From: Streptomyces erythrochromogenes
GTDB taxonomy: Bacteria > Actinomycetota > Actinomycetes > Streptomycetales > Streptomycetaceae
Length of the DNA stretch: 64,000 bases
Reading direction: 5' to 3'
NCBI RefSeq assembly: GCF_036170895.1
Contig: NZ_CP108036.1
Span: forward strand, 5,201,501 to 5,265,500
Part shown: piece after piece, positions 59,628-64,000 of the stretch
Layout of the letters: each line of letters starts with the position of its first letter
How positions within the stretch are numbered: the first letter of the stretch is position 1
Notes under the pieces: generated by a model
The model's database searches: none
What the model saw: the letters and a program-made list of their open reading frames with translations, nothing else
Told to the model about the DNA's origin: nothing
Translations under genes and position numbers: made by a program

Positions 59628-60521
59628 TCACACGGAAGGGCTCCCGAGTTCTTCTGCCACCCGGGCGAAGGCGCGCACGACCCCGCTCCGGTACGTGGTG
59701 CTGGACCACACGAGGGCCCACTGGGTGCTCGGGGCCTCGCGGAGCGGCACGTAGGTGATGTCCGGATGGGAGAAGTACCGGGTGGAGTGCTCGTGCAGTG
59801 GGCTGATGACCTTTCCGTCCGCGACCAGGGCGAGGACCTCCTGGATGGTGCACGCGGCCGGACCCCGCTTGATGAGGCGCCCGTTCGGTGTCCGCCGCGG
59901 CGCCAGCGCCTCCCCCCAGTAGGGCGGCGCCATGCTGCCGATGTCGGCGACCGGGTGGCCGTCGAGCTGCTCCCAGGTGACGGAGTCCAGGCAGGCCATT
60001 TCGGACCCGGTCGGCACGGCGAGCACACGCCCTTCGGTCAGTACCACCGGGCCGACGATCAGATCCGGTTCCTGGACCGGCAGCCACAGGACCTGGGCGT
60101 CGACTTGATTGGCGCGGAGGGGGCCGAACGGATCGGAAAGGCGGGACTCCAGCAATTGGACTTCACCGCCCGGATGGCGTGACCGGAATTCCTCGATCAA
60201 AGGCCGAATTTCATGCCCCATGGCTCCGGGGACTCCCAGCCGCAATGCTCCGCCCACCCCCTGGGCCGCGCAGTTGGCCCTCACGAGCGCGTCCTGGAAC
60301 AGGTCCCGCGCATGTGCGAGGTCGTCGCGCAGGCGGCGGCCGATCAGCGTGAGGTGCACGGTGCGGGTGGTGCGCTCGAACAGGGCTGCCCCGGTGGCCC
60401 GTTCCAGCTTCTTGACGACCTGGCTGACCCGGGCCTGGGAGATGTGCAGCCGCTCGGCCGTCCGCCCGAAGTGGAGCTCGTCCGCCAGTGCCAAAAAGAC
60501 CTCTACGTCTCGCAGTTCCAA
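59628..60521 (-). CDS. LysR family transcriptional regulator
   Basis: 297 residues. The N-terminal winged helix is MELRDVEVFLALADELHFGRTAERLHISQARVSQVVKKLERATGAALFERTTRTVHLT, followed by a periplasmic-binding-like effector domain (RLGVPGAMGHEIRPLIEEF ... VLALVADGKVISPL). Standard length. It is divergent from a small secreted-protein gene; GATAA-N7-TTATC at 60541-60557 is a T-N11-A type site placed just before its start. It probably controls the secreted protein and itself. Confidence 0.93.
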   Translation of the reverse strand: MELRDVEVFLALADELHFGRTAERLHISQARVSQVVKKLERATGAALFERTTRTVHLTLIGRRLRDDLAHARDLFQDALVRANCAAQGVGGALRLGVPGAMGHEIRPLIEEFRSRHPGGEVQLLESRLSDPFGPLRANQVDAQVLWLPVQEPDLIVGPVVLTEGRVLAVPTGSEMACLDSVTWEQLDGHPVADIGSMAPPYWGEALAPRRTPNGRLIKRGPAACTIQEVLALVADGKVISPLHEHSTRYFSHPDITYVPLREAPSTQWALVWSSTTYRSGVVRAFARVAEELGSPSV

Positions 60522-60540
60522 GTCGGAGCCCCCGGTTATT

Positions 60541-60557
60541 GATAAATCGCGCTTATC
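60541..60557. promoter_or_regulatory. LysR-type binding site
   Basis: GATAA-ATCGCGC-TTATC, flanked by T/G and A to give TTGATAA...TTATCGA, 20 nt before the LysR start, in the divergent gap to the secreted-protein gene. Confidence 0.65.
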
Positions 60558-60657
60558 GAGATGGCCCCAGATCTTACGTAGATCCCCCTCCGGTCAACTG
60601 GATAGCGTGAAGTCGGCCAGTGAGGCAGATTCATCGCAAAAGGGAGCCATTCCAACC

Positions 60658-61071
60658 ATGCACAAGCTCGTCAGGGCTGCAGCGACAGCAGCCTCCGCCA
60701 CCGCCCTTCTCGCACTCGCCGGGGCCCCCGCGGAGGCGTCCGCCACGGCGTACAACACGCGCACGGTGACCCTGGCCGCGAACCCGAAGGAGGGCATGCC
60801 GAACGCCTGTGTGACCAGGGAGATCTACCTTGCGGCCGGCGACTACACGTGGTCGCAGGTCCTCGGCGGCGCGCGCGTTCCCAACCGTGACATCCACCTG
60901 GTGGCCGGCTGGTACATGTGGAACGACTGCATGATCCCCTACGACGGGTACTACAACCAGCACTCCTGGCTGTCCAAGCAGGGCTCGGCGACCGCCACCC
61001 TGGCCGACACCGGCCGGCTGCACCTCTCGGGGACCTACACCTTCGGTTCGGAGCTCGCGCCGAAGTCCTGA
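60658..61071 (+). CDS. Small secreted protein, unknown function
   Basis: 137 residues from ATG 60658 (AAAAGGGAG upstream). A clear Sec signal peptide (MHKLVRAAATAASATALLALAGAPAEASA) is followed by a ~108-residue mature domain rich in Tyr/Trp and with two Cys (NACVTREI, WNDCMIPY), probably one disulfide. Segments: YNTRTVTLAANPKEGMPNACVTREIYLAAGDYTWSQVLGG, DIHLVAGWYMWNDCMIPYDGYYNQHSWLSKQGSATATLADTGRLHLSGTYTFGS. The fold looks like a small beta barrel; no family recognised. Divergent from, and likely controlled by, the LysR regulator. Confidence 0.85.
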   Translation: MHKLVRAAATAASATALLALAGAPAEASATAYNTRTVTLAANPKEGMPNACVTREIYLAAGDYTWSQVLGGARVPNRDIHLVAGWYMWNDCMIPYDGYYNQHSWLSKQGSATATLADTGRLHLSGTYTFGSELAPKS

Positions 61072-61141
61072 GACAGGGTGTGATCCGTGCAGGGCCGGTG
61101 CCAACGGGGGTGCGGCCCTTCACGGCGTCCCCCGCGCTGCC

Positions 61142-61684
61142 TCAGGGATCGACGATCTCGACCACCGGCGGGTGGTCGTGCCAGGTGCAGAACACCGACA
61201 CCTCACGGCCGTCCCGGGTGAAGGTGACCCGGATCCAGAAGTCCTGCTTCCATACCTGCATCCGCCAGCCGGCGGCCGGCGTCGCCGAGACCAGCTCGGC
61301 CGAGGAGGCGGCCAGGGAGAAGGTGACCCGGCCGCCGGAGACCGGATAGGCCTGCACCTTCCCCGCGTCCTGGCCGTCCGCCTGCCGGCGGCCGTCCGGG
61401 GAGGCGGAGGGCTTCTGCGAAGGCTTGTCGGCGGAGGCTCCGGCGGTCGGCGACGCGGTCGGGCCGGGCGAGTCCGAGGGCGAGGCGGACGGGGTCGGCG
61501 ACGGGGACCCCTGGGGCTGTGCGCGCTGGGTCGAGGAGGACAGCGGCTGCCCGGTCAGGGGCACCGCGAGCGGCCGGTCGTAGGCCGTGCCCGACATGAC
61601 GGTATGGACACCCCACCAACACAGCGTCACCGCCGCCCCGGTCGCGAGCATCCACGCCATGGCATGCACAAGTCCTCTTCGCAT
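61142..61684 (-). CDS. Membrane-anchored protein with Ser/Pro-rich stalk
   Basis: 180 residues from ATG 61684. One N-terminal membrane helix (VHAMAWMLATGAAVTLCWWGVHTVM) is followed by a long Ser/Pro/Ala-rich linker (~45-100) and a C-terminal extracytoplasmic beta domain (VQAYPVSGGRVTFSLAASSAELVSATPAAGWRMQVWKQDFWIRVTFTRDGREVSVFCTWHDHPPVVEIVD). Divergent from a two-component system by 79 nt, a neighbourhood suggesting an accessory or target protein of that system. Function unknown. Confidence 0.8.
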   Translation of the reverse strand: MRRGLVHAMAWMLATGAAVTLCWWGVHTVMSGTAYDRPLAVPLTGQPLSSSTQRAQPQGSPSPTPSASPSDSPGPTASPTAGASADKPSQKPSASPDGRRQADGQDAGKVQAYPVSGGRVTFSLAASSAELVSATPAAGWRMQVWKQDFWIRVTFTRDGREVSVFCTWHDHPPVVEIVDP

Positions 61685-61763
61685 CAGGGCACATACTGCA
61701 CCACGCGCCACAACAGTGGCCCGACACCCCGTGCAGTCGCCCGGATGGACTACCGTGCGGCCC

Positions 61764-62453
61764 ATGGCAAGTGTGCTCGTGGTCGAGGACGACCAGTTCG
61801 TACGTTCCGCCCTCATCCGGCACCTGACCGAGGCCTCGCACACCGTGCGGAGCGTCGGCACGGCCCTGGAGGCCCTGCGCGAGGTCGCGCACCACCGCTT
61901 CGACGTGGTCATCCTCGACCTCGGCCTGCCCGACCTGGACGGGTCCGAGGCACTTAAGATGCTGCGCGGCATCACCGACGTGCCCGTGATCATCGCCACC
62001 GCGCGCGACGACGAGGCCGAGATCGTCCGGCTGCTCAACGACGGCGCCGACGACTACCTGACCAAACCCTTCTCCGTCGAACACCTCTCCGCCCGCATGG
62101 CCGCCGTCCTGCGCCGCGCCCGGGCCGCCGCCGGCGCCGAACCGCCCTCGCGCGTCCTGCGCGTCGGCGGCCTCGCCATCGACCCGCTGCGCCGCCAGGC
62201 CGAGCTCGACGGGGCCGTACTGGACCTCACCCGCCGCGAGTTCGACCTGCTGGCCTTCCTCGCCGGGCGGCCCGGAGTGGTCGTGGCCCGGCGCGAACTG
62301 CTCGCCGAGGTCTGGCAGCAGTCGTACGGCGACGACCAGACCATCGACGTCCACCTGTCCTGGCTGCGCCGCAAACTCGGCGAGACCGCCGCCCGGCCGC
62401 GGTACCTGCACACCCTGCGCGGCGTCGGCGTGAAGCTGGAGCCACCGCAGTGA
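61764..62453 (+). CDS. OmpR/PhoB family response regulator
   Basis: 229 residues from ATG 61764. The receiver shows VVEDDQFVR (acid pair), phospho-acceptor Asp in VVILDLGLPDLDGSE, the switch Thr in IIATARDD and conserved Lys in YLTKPFSV. The C-terminal winged helix is of the OmpR type (LTRREFDLLAFLAGRPGVVVARRELLAEVWQQ ... TIDVHLSWLRRKLGE ... YLHTLRGVGVKLE). Its kinase partner follows after 25 nt containing a TGACCGCAG 9-mer repeated three times (62450-62470). Confidence 0.95.
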   Translation: MASVLVVEDDQFVRSALIRHLTEASHTVRSVGTALEALREVAHHRFDVVILDLGLPDLDGSEALKMLRGITDVPVIIATARDDEAEIVRLLNDGADDYLTKPFSVEHLSARMAAVLRRARAAAGAEPPSRVLRVGGLAIDPLRRQAELDGAVLDLTRREFDLLAFLAGRPGVVVARRELLAEVWQQSYGDDQTIDVHLSWLRRKLGETAARPRYLHTLRGVGVKLEPPQ

Positions 62454-62478
62454 CCGCAGTGACCGCAGTGATGCCGCG

Positions 62479-63879
62479 ATGAGATGGGCCCTGGTCAAGG
62501 TGTGCCTCGCGGTCACGGCCATGGTGGTCGTCGCCTTCGCCGTACCGCTCGGACTCGTCGTCCAGGAGATGGCCAGCGACCGCGCCTTCTCCAACGCCGA
62601 GCGGCAGGCCGCCACCATCGGGCCGACGCTGTCGATCACCACCGACCCGACGCAGCTGAGCAAGGCGGTGGAGTCCACGCAGATGGGCGCCGCCCGGCGG
62701 ATGGCCGTCCACGTGCCCGCGATCGGCGACAGCCCGCCGGTGAGCATCGGCGAGGGCCGGGCCGGGGAACGCGCCGTCGCCGAGACCCGGCGGATGGGGC
62801 GGGCCACGACGGCCAAGGTGTCCGGCGGCGGCTCGGCACTGCTCCAGCCGACCGCGCTCGGGTCCGGGGACATCGCCGTGGTGGAGATCTTCGTACCGGA
62901 GAGCGAGGTCAGCAACGGCGTCGCGACCGCCTGGCTGGTGCTGGCGGGCGTCGGACTGGCCCTGATCGTGGGCTCGGTCGCGGTGGCCGACCGGCTCGGC
63001 GCCCGGCTGGTCCGGCCGGCCGAACGGCTCGCGGACGCCGCGCACCAGCTCGGCGAGGGGCGGCTCGGGGCGCGCGTGCCGGAGGCTGGCCCGAAGGAGC
63101 TGCGCTCCGCGGCCGTCGCGTTCAACGCGATGGCGGACCAGGTGGTCGAGCTCCTCGCCAACGAGCGGGAACTGGCCGCGGACCTCTCGCACCGGCTGCG
63201 CACCCCGCTGACGGTGCTCCGGCTCAACACCGCCTCGCTCGGGGACGGCCCGGCCGCCGAGCAGACCCGGGCGGCGGTGGAGCAGCTGGAGCGCGAGGTC
63301 GACACGATCATCCGCACCGCCCGGGAGCAGCGCCCGGCCACCGGCCTGGTCGGGGCCGGTGCGGGATGCGACGCCTCCGAGGTGATCCGCGACCGGATGG
63401 ACTTCTGGTCGGCGCTCGCGGAGGACGAGGGCCGCGAGGTGCGGCTCGCGGGAGTGGACCGCACGGTACGGATCCCCGTGGCGCGGCCCGAACTCGCCGC
63501 CGCCCTGGACGCCATGCTCGGGAACGTCTTCCGGCACACCCCCGAGGGCACCCCCTTCGCGGTGGACGTGCACGACGCGGGCGACGCGGTGATCGTGCTG
63601 GTCTCGGACGCGGGCCCCGGCATCTCCGACCCGGACGCCGCCCTGCGCCGCGGCAACGACGGCGGCCGCGACGGGTCCACGGGCCTCGGCCTGGACATCG
63701 TGCGCCGGGTCGCGGAGTCGACCGGCGGCGACGTGCGGCTGGGGCGTTCGGTGCTCGGCGGCACCGAGGTCCGGGTGTGGATCGGCCTGGACGGCCGGAG
63801 CGCGGGCGGCCCGGGCGGGGGGCGGCCCGGGCGCGGCCGACGCGGCAACCGACGTAACCGGGGGCGCGCCACGCCGTGA
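62479..63879 (+). CDS. HAMP-containing sensor histidine kinase
   Basis: 466 residues. Two membrane helices (VKVCLAVTAMVVVAFAVPLGLVV and TAWLVLAGVGLALIVGSVAVADRLG) flank a ~120-residue extracytoplasmic sensor. HAMP (RLVRPAERLADAAHQLGEGRLGARV) leads to the HisKA motif ELAADLSHRLRTPLTVLRLN and an ATPase domain with N in MLGNVFRHTPEG, VLVSDAGPGIS and DGSTGLGLDIVRRV. It ends in a very basic Gly/Arg tail (GGRPGRGRRGNRRNRGRA), probably disordered or nucleic-acid-binding. Partner of the upstream OmpR-type regulator; signal unknown. Confidence 0.94.
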   Translation: MRWALVKVCLAVTAMVVVAFAVPLGLVVQEMASDRAFSNAERQAATIGPTLSITTDPTQLSKAVESTQMGAARRMAVHVPAIGDSPPVSIGEGRAGERAVAETRRMGRATTAKVSGGGSALLQPTALGSGDIAVVEIFVPESEVSNGVATAWLVLAGVGLALIVGSVAVADRLGARLVRPAERLADAAHQLGEGRLGARVPEAGPKELRSAAVAFNAMADQVVELLANERELAADLSHRLRTPLTVLRLNTASLGDGPAAEQTRAAVEQLEREVDTIIRTAREQRPATGLVGAGAGCDASEVIRDRMDFWSALAEDEGREVRLAGVDRTVRIPVARPELAAALDAMLGNVFRHTPEGTPFAVDVHDAGDAVIVLVSDAGPGISDPDAALRRGNDGGRDGSTGLGLDIVRRVAESTGGDVRLGRSVLGGTEVRVWIGLDGRSAGGPGGGRPGRGRRGNRRNRGRATP

Positions 63880-63931
63880 CCGGGGGCGCGCCTAGCAGGC
63901 GGGATGTCCTCGTCTGGGTACGGTCCGCGGC

Positions 63932-64000
63932 ATGGACACCCTCATCTTCGGCGGGCTCCTCGCCACGCTGGTCGCCATGTACCGGGAGACGTCCCGGATG
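63932..64000 (+). CDS. Start of a gene cut by the window edge
   Basis: ATG 63932 opens a frame of 23 codons that is still open at the end of the window (MDTLIFGGLLATLVAMYRETSRM). The segment is hydrophobic at its start, suggesting a small membrane protein or a leading helix. No clear ribosome binding site. Nothing more can be said. Confidence 0.4.
   Translation, partial: MDTLIFGGLLATLVAMYRETSRM

Overview
The window is high-GC chromosomal DNA with GTG starts, GGAGG-type ribosome binding sites, LAXTG sortase signals, DUF397/XRE pairs, DasR-type operators and tRNA-Lys genes. This is what a Streptomyces (or close streptomycete) chromosome looks like. Most genes are core or conserved-accessory streptomycete genes. 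I see no complete prophage, CRISPR array, insertion sequence or antibiotic biosynthetic cluster.

Layout. 1-6.4 kb: end of an ABC-2 exporter operon, a DUF1707 protein, a 0.95-kb gene-free repeat region, a DUF445 membrane protein, a PD-(D/E)XK-type hypothetical protein, an acetyltransferase and small membrane proteins. 6.5-8.8 kb: a visibly lower-GC island with Vsr and a GmrSD-like DUF262/HNH protein. 8.9-16.5 kb: SEC-C/TPR protein, class E sortase, DUF6412, a YidC-like gene broken by an in-frame amber codon, a fumarylacetoacetate-hydrolase-family enzyme, a divergent oxidoreductase/ROK regulator pair around a perfect palindrome, and an LAXTG surface protein. 16.5-25.4 kb: a phosphonate (2-aminoethylphosphonate-like) locus with a GntR/UTRA regulator, FAD amine oxidase, phosphonatase-like HAD enzyme, complete ABC importer and secreted phosphatase-family enzyme. 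Two near-identical operators tie it together, and there is no PhnW transaminase. 25.4-32.2 kb: NagD-like HAD, class F sortase pair, tRNA-Lys, cell-wall hydrolase and a Pro-rich SPFH protein. 32.3-41.3 kb: chitin LPMO, acyl-CoA ligase, two-component system, second tRNA-Lys, IclR regulator, luciferase-like enzyme and chitinase. LPMO and chitinase each follow a DasR-type site. 41.4-48.5 kb: XRE-DUF397 pair, an aspzincin protease fused to eight hemopexin repeats, a GGDEF-EAL protein, an M6-like protease and a third identical tRNA-Lys. 48.5-55.8 kb: prim-pol-like protein, FMN reductase/MarR pair and a three-gene overlapping operon encoding a Cas4/RecB-like Fe-S nuclease, an unknown 527-aa protein and a UPF1/DNA2-type SF1 helicase. 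55.8-64 kb: a second repeat region, a TPR regulator, a spermidine-synthase-like protein, a LysR regulator with a divergent secreted protein, and an OmpR-type two-component system.

Most notable: (i) the split Dna2-like nuclease/helicase operon; (ii) a 342-bp nested-palindrome element present as two ~99% identical inverted copies 54 kb apart, each embedded in tandem repeats; (iii) the PhnW-less phosphonate regulon; (iv) the leaderless aspzincin-hemopexin fusion; (v) the amber-interrupted yidC-like gene. All functional calls come from reading motifs; no database search was possible.
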